The notes: generated from the letters alone by a model not told the origin. A stretch of 64,000 nt of DNA from Caulobacter sp. 602-2 (GCF_011043625.1 NZ_JAAKGT010000005.1:276195-340194), one strand, 5' to 3'. Numbered from the stretch's first letter, positions 49,475-61,486 are shown. Translations and numbers: made by a program.

Positions 49475-49518
49475 GCCCGGACCATCCGGTTCTTTCAGCA
49501 ACCGCCCCACGATCGCGC

Positions 49519-52500
49519 TCAGGCCTTGCCCCAGCCGCCGCCGCCCGGCGTCTCGATGACAACGCGATCCCCTGCGCCGACCTGGGCCTCGTCGGTGGCG
49601 GCCAGGGCCTGCACGCTCCCGTCGGCCCGCTCGATCCGCGCCAGGCCCAGCGCGCCGCTGGCCCCGCCGTGCAGGCCGAACGGCGGCGCGCGGCGGCGGT
49701 TGGAGAGCAGGGTCACGGTCATAGGCTCGCGGAAGCCGATGGTGCGCACCACGCCGTCGCCGCCGTGATGCTCGCCCGCGCCACCCGAGCCGCGCCGGAT
49801 CGAGAAGGCCTCGACCCGCACCGGATAGCGGGTTTCCAGCACCTCGGGATCGGTCAGGCGGCTGTTGGTCATGTGGGTCTGGACGGCGTCGGCGCCGTCG
49901 AAGTCCGGCCCTGCCCCAGCGCCGCCGCAGATGGTCTCGTAGTACTGCCGCCGTTCGTCGCCGAAGGTGAAGTTGTTCATCGTGCCTTGCGCGGCGGCCA
50001 TCACGCCCAGCGCGCCATAGAGCGCGTCGACCACCACCTGGCTGGTCTCGACATTGCCGGCCACCACCGCCGCTGGATAGCGAGGCTTCAGCATCGAGCC
50101 CTCGGGAATGACCAGCTCGACCGGCCGCAGGCAGCCGTCGTTCATCGGGATCTCGTCATCCACCAGGGTGCGGAAGACGTACAGCGCCGCCGCCCGGCAG
50201 ATCGAGGCCGGGGCGTTGAAGTTGGTCGGAACCTGGTCGCTGGTGCCGGTGAAGTCGACCCGGGCCGTGCGGGCGGCCTGATCCACGGTGATGGCGACCT
50301 TCACCAAGCTGCCGTCGTCGAGCTCGTAGGCGAACTGGCCGTCCGACAGCCTGGCCAGCACCCGGCGCACGGCTTCCTCGGCGTTGTCCTGCACGTGGGC
50401 CATGTAGGCCTCGACCACGTCCTGGCCGAACTCGGCGACCAGGCCGGTCAGGCTTTCGGCGCCGCGCGCGCAGGCGGCGACCTGGGCCTTGAGGTCGCCG
50501 ATGTTCTGGTCGGGATTGCGGGCCGGCCACTTGCCCGAGGCCAGCAGGGCGCGGGTCTCGGCTTCCAGGAACCGCCCGCCCTCGACCAGCAGGAAGTTCT
50601 CGATGAGGACGCCCTCCTCCTCGACCGTCTTGCTGCCGGGCGGCATCGAACCCGGGGTGATGCCGCCGATGTCGCCCTGGTGGCCGCGCGCGGCGACGTA
50701 GAACAGCAAGGCGCCGGCCGCGTCGAACACCGGCATGACCACCGTCACGTCCGGCAGGTGGGTGCCGCCGGCATAGGGGGCGTTCAGCATGTAGACGTCG
50801 CCCGGCTTCATGCCCCGGCCGTCGCCGCTGCGGCCATCACGGATCGCCCGCACGCTGTCGCCCATCGAACCCAGGTGCACGGGCATGTGCGGGGCGTTGG
50901 CGATCAGGTTGCCGTCGCGGTCGAACAGGGCGCAAGAGAAGTCCAGCCGCTCCTTGATATTCACCGAATAGGCGGTGTTCTGCAGGGCGAACCCCATCTC
51001 CTCGGCCACGGCCATGAAGAGGTTGTTGAACACCTCCAGCATCACCGGATCGGCTTCCGTGCCGGCGGCGCGGCGCGGGGCCAGGGCCTCGACGCGGTCG
51101 AGGATCAGGTTGTGATGCGCATCCACGCGGGCCCGCCAGCCGGGCTCGACCACCGTGGTGCCGGTGGCCTCGCGGATGATCGCCGGTCCAGCCACCTCGG
51201 CCCCGATCGACAAGCCAGCGCGGTCGAGCACTGGCGCATCATAGGCCTGGCCGGCCAGCCGCGCAGGCACGACGGCCAGCACGCCGCCCGCCCCGCCCTG
51301 CCCGACGCCCAGATCGGGCGCGGCGCCGGCGTCGGCATGGCCGATCGCCTCGACGCTCAGGGTCTCGACCACCAGCGGCGTCGCCGGCGAGACGAAGCCG
51401 AAGCGGCGCTGGTGCAGGGTCTCGAACGCCGCCTTCACGCCTTCCGCGTCCGTCAGCGGAACCCGCAGGGGCGTGTCGGTGCCGGCGTACTTCACCAGCA
51501 GGGCGGCTTCCGTCTCGACCGTCACCAGCGGCGCGTCCTGGGCGCGCAGGGCGGCCTCGGCCTCGGCCGCCAGGGCGGCGGCGCGGGCCGGCAGGGCCGC
51601 GGCGACCTCGTCCAGGCGCTGTTCCACCGTCGCCTCGCGCAGCAGGCGCAGGTCGGCTAGGCCCATGCCATAGGCGCTGAGCACGCCCGCGAACGGGTGG
51701 ATCATCACCGTCTTCATGCCCAGCGCGTCGGCCACCAGGCAGGCGTGCTGCCCGCCGGCTCCGCCAAAGCACGCCAGCACGTAGCGGGTGACGTCGTAGC
51801 CGCGCTGGATCGAGATCTGCCGCACGGCCTTGGCCATGTTCTCGACGGCGATGGTCAGGAAGCCCTCGGCGATCTCGGCCGGGGTCATCGCCCTACCGGT
51901 CGCGGCTTCGATCTCGCCGGCCAGCGCCTCGAAGCGTTCCACCACCACGTCGCGGTCCAGCGGCTGGTCGGCGTTCGGGCCGAAGACGTGCGGGAAGAAC
52001 TCGGGCTGCAGCTTGCCCAGCATGACGTTGCAGTCGGTCACCGTCAGCGGCCCGCCGCGGCGATAGCAGGCCGGACCCGGATTGGCCCCGGCCGAGGCCG
52101 GCCCCACCCGCAGGCGAGCGCCGTCGAAGCTGCAGATCGAGCCGCCGCCGGCCGCCACGGTGTGGATGTTCATCATCGGCGCGCGCATCCGCACGCCGGC
52201 CACCACCGTCTCGTAGGCCCGCTCGTACTCGCCGGCATAGTGGCAGACGTCGGTCGAGGTGCCGCCCATGTCGAAACCGATGACGCGGGAAAAGCCCGCC
52301 TCCGCCGCCGTCTTGGCCATGCCCACGACGCCGCCGGCCGGGCCGGACAGGATGGCGTCCTTGCCACGGAAGGCCCGCGCGTCGGTCAGGCCGCCGTTCG
52401 ACTGCATGAAGAAGAGCCGCGTCTCCTCCCCCAGCCGCGAGGCCACCTGGTCGACGTATCGGCGCAGGATCGGCGAGAGGTAGGCGTCGACCACCGCCGT

Positions 52501-53124
52501 GTCGCCGCGCCCGACCAGCTTCATCAGCGGGCTGACCTCGTGGCTGGCCGAAACCTGGGTGAAGCCGACCTCGCGGGCGATGGCCGCGACGCGGGCCTCG
52601 TGGTCGGTGAAACGGAAGCCGTGCAGCAGCACGATCGCCACGGCCCGGAAACCGGCGTCATAGGCGCCCTGCAGCCCTTCGCGGGCTGCGGCCTCGTCCA
52701 GCGGCCGAACCACCTCGCCGTCGACGCCGACGCGCTCGTCGATCTCGACGACGCGGGTGTAGAGCGCCTCGGGCTTGACGATATTGCGGTCGAACAGCTT
52801 GGGCCGGGCCTGCTGACCGATGCGCAGGGCGTCGGCGTGACCCTTGGTGATCGCCAGGAGCGTCGGCTCGCCCTTGCGCTCGAGCAGGGCGTTGGTGGCC
52901 ACCGTGGTGCCCATCTTCACCGCCTCCACCGCCCCGCCGCCGCCCTGGTCGAGCAGGGCGCGCACGCCCGCGACGGCCGCGTCCTCGTACTGCTCGGGGT
53001 TTTCCGACAGCAGCTTGTGGGTGACGAGGCGTCCATCCGGCCGGCGGGCGACGATGTCGGTGAAGGTGCCGCCGCGATCGATCCAGAATTCCCAACCGGT
53101 CGCGGACGGCATGTCTTGGGTCAT
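49519..53124 (-). CDS. Fused ATP-dependent 5-oxoprolinase / hydantoinase A-B
   Basis: 1201 residues in one chain: HyuA-type half (about 1-680) and HyuB-type half (about 690-1200), the arrangement of eukaryotic OXP1 and many proteobacteria. Marks: [16 protein letters not shown] at the start (phosphate-binding), [32 protein letters not shown], then [16 protein letters not shown] at the start of the B half, [15 protein letters not shown], and a C-terminal GGGGWGKA. It hydrolyses 5-oxoproline to glutamate with ATP. ChaC at 3971 could make its substrate. Hydantoinase activity is the alternative. Confidence 0.9.
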   Translation of the reverse strand: MTQDMPSATGWEFWIDRGGTFTDIVARRPDGRLVTHKLLSENPEQYEDAAVAGVRALLDQGGGGAVEAVKMGTTVATNALLERKGEPTLLAITKGHADALRIGQQARPKLFDRNIVKPEALYTRVVEIDERVGVDGEVVRPLDEAAAREGLQGAYDAGFRAVAIVLLHGFRFTDHEARVAAIAREVGFTQVSASHEVSPLMKLVGRGDTAVVDAYLSPILRRYVDQVASRLGEETRLFFMQSNGGLTDARAFRGKDAILSGPAGGVVGMAKTAAEAGFSRVIGFDMGGTSTDVCHYAGEYERAYETVVAGVRMRAPMMNIHTVAAGGGSICSFDGARLRVGPASAGANPGPACYRRGGPLTVTDCNVMLGKLQPEFFPHVFGPNADQPLDRDVVVERFEALAGEIEAATGRAMTPAEIAEGFLTIAVENMAKAVRQISIQRGYDVTRYVLACFGGAGGQHACLVADALGMKTVMIHPFAGVLSAYGMGLADLRLLREATVEQRLDEVAAALPARAAALAAEAEAALRAQDAPLVTVETEAALLVKYAGTDTPLRVPLTDAEGVKAAFETLHQRRFGFVSPATPLVVETLSVEAIGHADAGAAPDLGVGQGGAGGVLAVVPARLAGQAYDAPVLDRAGLSIGAEVAGPAIIREATGTTVVEPGWRARVDAHHNLILDRVEALAPRRAAGTEADPVMLEVFNNLFMAVAEEMGFALQNTAYSVNIKERLDFSCALFDRDGNLIANAPHMPVHLGSMGDSVRAIRDGRSGDGRGMKPGDVYMLNAPYAGGTHLPDVTVVMPVFDAAGALLFYVAARGHQGDIGGITPGSMPPGSKTVEEEGVLIENFLLVEGGRFLEAETRALLASGKWPARNPDQNIGDLKAQVAACARGAESLTGLVAEFGQDVVEAYMAHVQDNAEEAVRRVLARLSDGQFAYELDDGSLVKVAITVDQAARTARVDFTGTSDQVPTNFNAPASICRAAALYVFRTLVDDEIPMNDGCLRPVELVIPEGSMLKPRYPAAVVAGNVETSQVVVDALYGALGVMAAAQGTMNNFTFGDERRQYYETICGGAGAGPDFDGADAVQTHMTNSRLTDPEVLETRYPVRVEAFSIRRGSGGAGEHHGGDGVVRTIGFREPMTVTLLSNRRRAPPFGLHGGASGALGLARIERADGSVQALAATDEAQVGAGDRVVIETPGGGGWGKA

Positions 53125-53181
53125 GGGCGGGAGACTCCGGAACGTTCGTCCCGCTCATAGCTCCCGCCCCACGCTACGTCA

Positions 53182-53757
53182 TTACTTGAAGAGGCCCAGC
53201 AGGCTGGCGATGCCCCACAGGCCGATGCCGAGGAAGATCAGCGCCGCGCCGATGCGCACATACTTCAGCGGCACGATCCTGGTCGCCGCCTCGCCCAGAT
53301 ACACGGCCGGCACGTTGGCCAGCATCATGCCCAGCGTGGTGCCGGCGGCCACCAGGGTCACGTTATGGAACTGGGCGCCCAGGGCCACCGTGGCGATCTG
53401 GGTCTTGTCGCCCATCTCGACCAGGAAGAAGGCGACGGCCGTGGTGGCGAACACGCCGTAGCGGCCGACCGCGCCGCCGTCCTCGTCGTCGGCCTTGTCG
53501 GGGATCAGCGCCCACCCGGCCATGGCGATGAACGAGATGGCGATCAGCCATTGGAACCAGGCCCCCTGCAGGTACTGGGCGACCAGCGAACCGGCCAGCG
53601 CCGCCAGGGCGTGGTTCAGCAGGGTGGCGACCAGGATGCCCAGGATGATCGGGATCGGCTTCTTGAACCGCGTGGCCAGGATGATGGCCAGAAGCTGGGT
53701 CTTGTCGCCGATCTCGGCGATGGCCACGACCAGGGTCGAGACGAGCAGGGATTCCAT
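53182..53757 (-). CDS. GDT1/UPF0016-family manganese (or calcium) transporter
   Basis: 191 residues and six helices. The family motif E-x-G-D-K-[TS] appears twice: EIGDKT (15-20) and EMGDKT (114-119), each in a three-helix repeat. The acidic loop DKADDEDGG separates the halves. Bacterial members export Mn. ATG 53757 is used; the riboswitch upstream excludes a longer frame. Control by a yybP-ykoY element means expression should rise with Mn. Confidence 0.92.
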   Translation of the reverse strand: MESLLVSTLVVAIAEIGDKTQLLAIILATRFKKPIPIILGILVATLLNHALAALAGSLVAQYLQGAWFQWLIAISFIAMAGWALIPDKADDEDGGAVGRYGVFATTAVAFFLVEMGDKTQIATVALGAQFHNVTLVAAGTTLGMMLANVPAVYLGEAATRIVPLKYVRIGAALIFLGIGLWGIASLLGLFK

Positions 53758-53835
53758 GAAACACCGTTGCGGGGCCGAGCGCAGACAAGACAACAGCGAC
53801 CGTTTCCCCGCCCAGCCCGGACGGAAAACGACGCC

Positions 53836-53952
53836 ATTGGTCTCGCCAGGAAAGCTGTCGGTGCTTTCCTCGCCCGCGCCATGGTCCCGAAAGACCAAGT
53901 ATGTTGACGGCGGGCCCCGCTGATAGGCGCGGGCGGCTACTCCCCAAGGGAT
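53836..53952 (-). ncRNA. yybP-ykoY (manganese) riboswitch
   Basis: On the minus strand, in order: GGGGAGTAGCC (53945-53935), GTCAACATAC (53908-53899), a GGGACCATGGCGCG arm and GGCGAGACC (53847-53839). These are the conserved blocks of the yybP-ykoY class, including the GAGUAG and CAACAUAC segments that frame the metal site. About 80 bp of leader remain before the transporter start, with GGGCGGGG..CCCGCC-like arms for the switching helix. Known members turn on Mn export when Mn is bound. Confidence 0.9.
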
Positions 53953-53958
53953 GACGGG

Positions 53959-53987
53959 CGTGTAGCCGCACCCGCCGCCCGGATCAA
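53959..53987 (-). promoter_or_regulatory. Promoter of the riboswitch-transporter transcript
   Basis: On the minus strand TTGATCC (53987-53981), 14 bases, then GCTACACG (53966-53959). Both boxes match TTGACGS-N10-14-GCTANAWC well. The start point would be about 53952, right at the 5' end of the riboswitch. Confidence 0.65.
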
Positions 53988-54035
53988 GCAGAGAGCCATT
54001 CGCAAGTTGGGGTGTGGTCGGCTGGCGGCAACTTC

Positions 54036-54062
54036 CAAACCCTCTCTCTTTGAGAGAGGGAT
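54036..54062. repeat. Truncated family B hairpin
   Basis: CCCTCTCTCTTTGAGAGAGGG just after the DUF2793 stop. Only the left hairpin of family B is present. It may act as a terminator for that gene. Confidence 0.65.
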
Positions 54063-54800
54063 TTAAACCGCCGCCGGCGCCTCGAACCTCAGCAGTTGGA
54101 TCGACACCCGCACCTTGCCGGAAACGAAATTGCCGCCGGCCGCCGTCAGCACCACGGGCGTGTCGGCGTAGTACGCCGTCGGCCCCACCACGCCGATGTT
54201 GCTGGCGTTCAGCCCCACGCCCAGCGAGCTGCCGAACTTGCCCGTCTCGCCGGCCACGCCGCAGCTGTAGGAGATCGCGCCGGTGACGGCGGCGCTGGTG
54301 CGGGTCGAGACGCCAAGCACGATCGAGCGGGCCGGGATCACGGCGGCCGTGGCCACCGAGGCGCCGGTGAGGCTTGCCTCGGTCTCGCGGATCTCGACGC
54401 GCACGTCGGCTCCGAACGGCGAGCGGGCGGCGGTCAGGCCCTGGAAGGTCGACGACAGCGCCGCCCAGGCCGAGCCGTTGAACACCGCCAGCTGGCCCTC
54501 GTCGGCGATCCAGGCGGTGAAGCCGGCGGCGGGGGCGATCGCCTCCCAGGCCCCGGCCTCGAAGCGCATCAGGCTGTGAGCGGAGGCGGCGGCCCAATCG
54601 GCGCCAGTCGCGGCGGCGGGGCGGATCCACATCGCGCCGTCGGCGGGCGCGGGCGGCTGGACGCTGGTCGTGCGGCTGACCACACAGGGCTGAACCAGGC
54701 CGTCCAGCCGGGCGAGGCCCTCGTTGACCGTGATGTGCTTCTGGGCTTGCCCCGCGGCCACGTAGGGCAGCGAAAGGCGGGGCGTGGCGGCGTCGGACAT
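54063..54800 (-). CDS. DUF2793 phage-type protein
   Basis: 245 residues. The N-terminal LSLPYVAAGQAQKHITVNEGLARLDGLVQ is the hallmark of DUF2793, found with phage tail or gene-transfer-agent genes in alphaproteobacteria. The middle (AADWAAASAHSLMRFEAGAWE, TAWIADEGQLAVFNGSAW) is a repeated 'parameter plus W' pattern of tail-associated proteins, and the C-terminus is beta-rich. No other phage gene is near, so it is an orphan. Confidence 0.85.
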   Translation of the reverse strand: MSDAATPRLSLPYVAAGQAQKHITVNEGLARLDGLVQPCVVSRTTSVQPPAPADGAMWIRPAAATGADWAAASAHSLMRFEAGAWEAIAPAAGFTAWIADEGQLAVFNGSAWAALSSTFQGLTAARSPFGADVRVEIRETEASLTGASVATAAVIPARSIVLGVSTRTSAAVTGAISYSCGVAGETGKFGSSLGVGLNASNIGVVGPTAYYADTPVVLTAAGGNFVSGKVRVSIQLLRFEAPAAV

Positions 54801-54892
54801 GAGGCGCTCCTGGCGGTTTCGAACCCGCTCAGGATCGCCTTGCCGGAGCAGCCGGGGACGAAGCCGCCTTCGTCCCCGGCGCGATCCCCGTC

Positions 54893-55900
54893 CTACTCGG
54901 CGGCGAAAGCCAGGCGATTACCGGCCGTCAGGGCCGTCTTGGCCGCCAGTTCGGCCTTGGCGTCCTCATATTCCTCCGCCAGCTTGGCGATGCGTTCGGC
55001 GACCGGCAGCACTTCCTTGATCGCGCCGATACCCTGGCCGGAGCCCCAGATGTCGCGCCAGGCCTTGGCGTCCTGGTTGCCGCCCGAGCCAAAGCTCATC
55101 TTCGACGGATCGCTTTCCGGCAGGTTGTCGGGATCGAGGCCCGCGGCGACGATCGACTGGCGCAGATAGTTGCCGTGCACGCCGGTGAAGAGGTTCGAAT
55201 AGACGATGTCGCTGGCGTTGGCCTCGGTGATCGTCCGCTTGTAGGCCTCGGGCGCATTGGCCTCTTCCGTCGCGATGAAGGCCGAGCCGATATAGGCCAG
55301 GTCCGCGCCCATGGCCTGGGCCGACAGGATCGAGCGGCCGCTGGCGATGGCGCCCGACAGGGCCACCGGACCGTCGAACCAGGTGCGGATCTCCTGCACC
55401 AGGGCGAAGGGCGAGATCGCGCCCGCGTGGCCGCCGGCGCCGGCCGCCACCGGAATCAGGCCGTCGGCCCCCTTCTCGATGGCCTTGCGGGCGAAGCGGT
55501 CGTTGATGACGTCGTGCAGGGTGATCCCGCCGTACGAGTGGATCGCCTGGTTCAGGTCTTCCCGGGCGCCCAGCGAGGTGATCACCACCGGCACCTTGTA
55601 TTTCACGCACAGCTCGATGTCCTGCTCGAGCCGGTTGTTGGTCTTGTGGACGATCTGGTTCACGGCGAACGGGGCCGAGGGCATGTCCGGATGGGCCTTG
55701 TCCCAGGCGGCCAGCTCTTCGGTGATGCGGGCCAGCCATTCGTCCAGCTGCGACAGCGGGCGGGCGTTCAGCGAGGGGAACGAGCCGACGATGCCGGCCT
55801 TGCACTCGGCGATGACGAGGTCCGGGTTGCTGATGATGAATAGCGGCGAGGCGATCACCGGCAGGCGCAGACGGTCGCGCAGGATGGGCGGCAGAGCCAT
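54893..55900 (-). CDS. Nitronate monooxygenase (2-nitropropane dioxygenase family)
   Basis: 335 residues from ATG 55900; the frame runs open further but through the antisense of mutA. FMN TIM-barrel: LPVIASPLFIISNPDLVIAE at the start, VVITSLGA, DGLIPVAAGAGGHAG (phosphate loop and the AGGHxG motif), GAIASGRSILSAQAMGADLAYIGS. It oxidises nitronates such as propionate-3-nitronate. Divergent from mutA with 160 bp between; shared regulation is possible but not shown. Confidence 0.9.
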   Translation of the reverse strand: MALPPILRDRLRLPVIASPLFIISNPDLVIAECKAGIVGSFPSLNARPLSQLDEWLARITEELAAWDKAHPDMPSAPFAVNQIVHKTNNRLEQDIELCVKYKVPVVITSLGAREDLNQAIHSYGGITLHDVINDRFARKAIEKGADGLIPVAAGAGGHAGAISPFALVQEIRTWFDGPVALSGAIASGRSILSAQAMGADLAYIGSAFIATEEANAPEAYKRTITEANASDIVYSNLFTGVHGNYLRQSIVAAGLDPDNLPESDPSKMSFGSGGNQDAKAWRDIWGSGQGIGAIKEVLPVAERIAKLAEEYEDAKAELAAKTALTAGNRLAFAAE

Positions 55901-56060
55901 GGGACGGGGGTCTCCTCGTTCCGCGACGTCACGCGCCGCGCATGTTAACAGCGTTAGCTTAAACGCCTGTTCATGGGACTTGCAAGCGCTTGACCTCCGT
56001 GGCGGCAGGCGCGCAACTGCGTCAAAATACAAGAATGCCGCACCGCAGGAGAACCCCGTC

Positions 56061-57524
56061 GTGAGCGAGGCGCCCGCCCAACTGGCCGACGACTTCGGCC
56101 CGCCCGACGAAGCCCTGGCCCAGGCCAAGTGGTTGAAACTGGTCGAGAAGACCCTGAAAGGGGCCGATTTCGACGAGACCCTGACGCGCGCCACCCCGGA
56201 CGGGATCACCATCCGCCCGCTCTACACCGCCGACGACGCCGTGACCGTGGCCCGCGACCTGCGCGCTCGCGACATCGACCGCCCCTGGGACCTTCGCACG
56301 AAGGTCGCCCATCCCGACGCCAAGCACGCCAACGGCGAGATCCTGAAGGACCTGGAGAACGGCGCGGCCTCGGTGCTGCTGGCGCTGGATCCGGCCGGCC
56401 AGACCGGCGTCGCGGTCGGCTCGCGCGACGACCTGGCCCGCGTGCTGGACGGCGTGCTGCTGGACCTCGCCCCCGTGGCGCTGGACGCCGGCTTCCTGGG
56501 CCCCAAGGCCGCCGACTGGCTGGGCGCCCTGGCCAAGGCCGCGCCCAATGCGCCGCTCGCCTTCCACATGGACCCGCTGAGCGCCTGGATGCAGGCCGGC
56601 GTCAGCCCCGGCCCGATCGAGAGCCACATCTTCAGCGCCGCCACGGTAGGCGCGCGTCTCGCCGAAACCTACGCCGTGGCCAGCCTGTTCCTGGCGACGG
56701 GCCGCGCCGTGCACGAGGCCGGCGGCTCCAACGCCGAGGAGCTGGCGGTGATGGCGGCCAGCGCCGTCGCCTACGCCAAGGCCCTGGTCCGCTCGGGCCT
56801 TTCCATGAATGAAGCCTGGTCGCGCATCGTGCTGGGCGTCAGCCTGGACGGCGAGTACTTCACGGGCGTGGCCAAGGTGCGCGCCGTCCGGTCGCTCTGG
56901 GCGCAACTGACCCGGGCCTGCGGCGTCGACGTCCCCGCCCGCATCGAGGCCCGCTCGTCGCAGCGGATGCTGGCCAAGGCCGACGCCTGGACCAACCTCC
57001 TGCGCCTGACCGCCGCCGGCTTCGCGGGCGCTGTGGGCGGCGCCGACACGGTGGTGCTCGGAAACTTCACCGACGCCATCGGCCTGCCGACCGCCTTCGC
57101 CCGCCGACAGGCCCGCAACACTCAGCTCGTCCTGATGGAAGAGAGCCACCTGGGCCGTGTCGCCGACCCGGCCGGCGGCGCCTGGTACCTCGACACCCTG
57201 ACCGACCAGATGGCCCGCGCCGCTTGGGGTGGGTTCCAGGCCATCGAAGCCGACGGCGGCATCGTCAAGGCGCTGGAAAGTGGCCTGATCGCCGACATCG
57301 TCGCCGAAACCCGTGAGGGACAGGAAGCGTCCTTCGCCGACAAGAGCCGCAAGATCCTGGGCGTCACCGCCTTCCCTAACGCCGACGACAAGACGCCGGA
57401 GGTCGAGACGCCCGATCCGGCCGCCTTCGCCGTCGACGGCCCCGACCCGCGCCTGCCCGGCCCCGACAGCCGCTGCCCGCCCCTGACGCCCATCCGCTTC
57501 GCCGCCGCCTTCGAGGGAGCCTGA
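56061..57524 (+). CDS. mutA: Methylmalonyl-CoA mutase small subunit
   Basis: 487 residues from GTG 56061 (AGGAG 8 bases upstream). TIM-barrel half like MutB: LVEKTLKGADFDETL, ITIRPLYTADD, IFSAATVGARLAETYAVASLFL, RSLWAQLTRACGVDVPARIEARSSQRML. It lacks the C-terminal cobalamin-like domain that lengthens many MutA proteins to over 600 residues, and it has no DxHxxG. It supports the catalytic MutB. The gap to mutB is 3 bp. Confidence 0.9.
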   Translation: MSEAPAQLADDFGPPDEALAQAKWLKLVEKTLKGADFDETLTRATPDGITIRPLYTADDAVTVARDLRARDIDRPWDLRTKVAHPDAKHANGEILKDLENGAASVLLALDPAGQTGVAVGSRDDLARVLDGVLLDLAPVALDAGFLGPKAADWLGALAKAAPNAPLAFHMDPLSAWMQAGVSPGPIESHIFSAATVGARLAETYAVASLFLATGRAVHEAGGSNAEELAVMAASAVAYAKALVRSGLSMNEAWSRIVLGVSLDGEYFTGVAKVRAVRSLWAQLTRACGVDVPARIEARSSQRMLAKADAWTNLLRLTAAGFAGAVGGADTVVLGNFTDAIGLPTAFARRQARNTQLVLMEESHLGRVADPAGGAWYLDTLTDQMARAAWGGFQAIEADGGIVKALESGLIADIVAETREGQEASFADKSRKILGVTAFPNADDKTPEVETPDPAAFAVDGPDPRLPGPDSRCPPLTPIRFAAAFEGA

Positions 57525-57527
57525 GCC

Positions 57528-59684
<2,157 letters not shown>

Positions 59685-59769
59685 CGACCTCTGCACCCTT
59701 TCTCCACCGCGAGCGCCAAGCCGGCTGCATTCGCTCGCCCTCTCATCGCCCGATCACGATAGGCGGGAG

Positions 59770-60234
59770 ATGCGGATGCACAGGGCGAGCGAGCGGACGA
59801 CCATGCCGAGGGTGATCGCGGGGGCTCTGTTCAGCCACCTCGCGCCGTCGCTGATCCTGGGAACGGTGTACGACCTGTTCGTTCCACGCCTTCCGCACAG
59901 CGGCGCCGAAGCGGAATCCTACGTTCTCGCCGCGCCGATGATGGGCCTGCTGCTCGGTTGGCCTTACCTGGCCGCCGGTCTCGCGGCCTGGGCCCTGCTC
60001 GCCCAGATCGAGCGTCATTATCCGTGGGCTGCGGCCCTGGTCGGAACCGCCGTCGGCGCCAGCGTGGCCTGGTTCTCGTTCCGCGACGGCCTCTTCTTTC
60101 AGATCCAAGGCGCCTGGCCGCTCTGCACCGGCGTCGGCCTGCTGACCGGCCTCGGCGTCTGGTGGATCGCCTACGGCCGACAATGGATGCTGAAACCCGT
60201 CGCCGAGCCGCCCCGCAGCCGGCTGGTGCTCTGA
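59770..60234 (+). CDS. Hypothetical multi-TM protein
   Basis: 154 residues at the longest; ATG 59776 or 59803 are alternatives, since GGGAG lies directly before 59770. About four hydrophobic helices: VIAGALFSHLAPSLILGTVY, MMGLLLGWPYLAAGLAAWAL, AAALVGTAVGASVAWF and LCTGVGLLTGLGVWWIAYG. No family recognised. Lies between mutB and the Uma2 genes. Confidence 0.65.
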   Translation: MRMHRASERTTMPRVIAGALFSHLAPSLILGTVYDLFVPRLPHSGAEAESYVLAAPMMGLLLGWPYLAAGLAAWALLAQIERHYPWAAALVGTAVGASVAWFSFRDGLFFQIQGAWPLCTGVGLLTGLGVWWIAYGRQWMLKPVAEPPRSRLVL

Positions 60235-60241
60235 GCGCACG

Positions 60242-60278
60242 GCGTTACGCATCGCCACGCCCGTGCTATCGTTCCCCC
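60242..60278 (+). promoter_or_regulatory. Promoter cassette of the first Uma2 gene
   Basis: GCGTTAC (60242-60248), 16 bases, GCTATC (60265-60270), then 8 bases to the ATG. ACGCCCGTGCTAT is identical, and identically placed, before the second Uma2 gene. The short distance predicts a leaderless message. Confidence 0.55.
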
Positions 60279-60854
60279 ATGAACGCCCTGGCCCGCGCGC
60301 TCGAGACCTCCGAACCGCACCGGTTCACGCTGGAAGACGTCCTGCGCATGCAGGACGCCGGCATTCTCGACGCCGACGCCAGGGTGGAGCTGATCGACGG
60401 GGGGCTGGTCGAGATGGCTTCGGAAGGCGCCGAGCACACGCGCGTCAAGATGCAGATCGCCAAGGTGCTCCTCGCCCAGGCCGGACAGGCGATCGAAGTG
60501 ATCGTGGACTCGACGCTGCGGCTTGCGGCCACCTATGCGCCGGATCCCGACCTCTACGCCTATGACGCCCTACTGCCGCTGAACACGATCGACGGGCGCA
60601 ATGTCGGCCTCGTGATCGAAGTCGCCCAAAGCACTGTCGCCAAGGACCTTTCGGTGAAAGCCGATCTCTACGCCGACCATGGCGTGCGCGACTATTGGAT
60701 GGTCGACGTCAACAGCGCCGAGATCGTCGTGCACCGTAGCCTCAGCGGCGGCGTCTATCGCGACGTCGTGCGCTATTCGGCGCGAGATACGGTGACTTCG
60801 CTGGTCCTGCCCCAGCTCAGCCTGTGCCTGGCCGACCTACCGCCGATCCGCTGA
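60279..60854 (+). CDS. Uma2-family (DUF820) endonuclease-like protein
   Basis: 191 residues. A PD-(D/E)xK nuclease fold: TLEDVLRMQDAGILDADARVELIDGGLVEM, YAPDPDLYAYD (metal-binding Asp), GLVIEVAQSTVAKDL (Glu) and KADLYADHGVRDYWMVDV (Lys). The family is very abundant in cyanobacteria and scattered elsewhere; its substrate is uncertain. A paralogue follows 51 bp downstream with the same promoter layout. Confidence 0.87.
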   Translation: MNALARALETSEPHRFTLEDVLRMQDAGILDADARVELIDGGLVEMASEGAEHTRVKMQIAKVLLAQAGQAIEVIVDSTLRLAATYAPDPDLYAYDALLPLNTIDGRNVGLVIEVAQSTVAKDLSVKADLYADHGVRDYWMVDVNSAEIVVHRSLSGGVYRDVVRYSARDTVTSLVLPQLSLCLADLPPIR

Positions 60855-60868
60855 CCGCTGACCGCTCA

Positions 60869-60905
60869 GCGTTACTGAAAGTAACGCCCGTGCTATTCTC
60901 CACCC
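60869..60905 (+). promoter_or_regulatory. Promoter cassette of the second Uma2 gene, with inverted repeat
   Basis: GCGTTAC (60869-60875), 16 bases, GCTATT, then 8 bases to the ATG: the same 37-base layout as at 60242. It also contains a perfect inverted repeat GTTACT-gaa-AGTAAC (60871-60885), absent in the first copy. Confidence 0.55.
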
Positions 60906-61484
60906 ATGAACGCTCCGGGCCGCCCCGCAGAGACCGTTACGCCCTATCGCTTCACGTATGACGACGTGCTGCGGATGGTCGAGGCCGGCATCCTTTCGGA
61001 CGACGCAAACGTAGAGCTGATCGAGGGGGAACTGATCACAGTGTCACCGGAAAGCGTGCCTCACGTTCGCTGCCGCCGATGGCTCACCCAGTTCTTCACC
61101 CGTCGCCTTGTGGAGGGCGAGTGGGAGGTCAATTCGGACGCCCCTGCTCATCTCGACGACCTGACCGCGCCCGAGCCGGACCTCGCCATATTCTCCAGCC
61201 GCCTGCATGACCGAGACGTGCGCGGCGCCGACATCGTGCTGGCGATCGAGGTCTCGGTTACCAGCCAGGCCTTCGACCTGGGCCGCAAGGCCGAGCTCTA
61301 TGCCCAGAGCGGCATCCGCGAATACTGGGTGGTCGACGTGCCGGGCTGCCGGATCGTGGTGCATCGCGAACCGTCGGCGGGCGGCTATCGCGCCGTGCAG
61401 GAGGTCGGAGCGCGGGGGTCGGTTGCGCCGACCACCTTCCCGCATCTGGAAATCGCCGTCGCAAGCTTGCCGCTCGACGACTAG
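60906..61484 (+). CDS. Second Uma2-family (DUF820) endonuclease-like protein
   Basis: 192 residues, same fold as its neighbour: FTYDDVLRMVEAGILSDDANVELIEGELI, TAPEPDLAIF, DIVLAIEVSVTSQAFDL, KAELYAQSGIREYWVVDV. Start ATGAACGC is shared with the first copy. The two probably arose by tandem duplication including the promoter and have since diverged strongly. Convergent with the DUF4112 gene, 2 bp apart. Confidence 0.87.
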   Translation: MNAPGRPAETVTPYRFTYDDVLRMVEAGILSDDANVELIEGELITVSPESVPHVRCRRWLTQFFTRRLVEGEWEVNSDAPAHLDDLTAPEPDLAIFSSRLHDRDVRGADIVLAIEVSVTSQAFDLGRKAELYAQSGIREYWVVDVPGCRIVVHREPSAGGYRAVQEVGARGSVAPTTFPHLEIAVASLPLDD

Positions 61485-61486
61485 CC

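Noticed and set aside
61033..61048. A third GntR-type site, ACTGATCACAGT, in the second Uma2 gene
   Set aside because: Not a true palindrome of the same type and it lies inside coding sequence far from the locus; likely chance.
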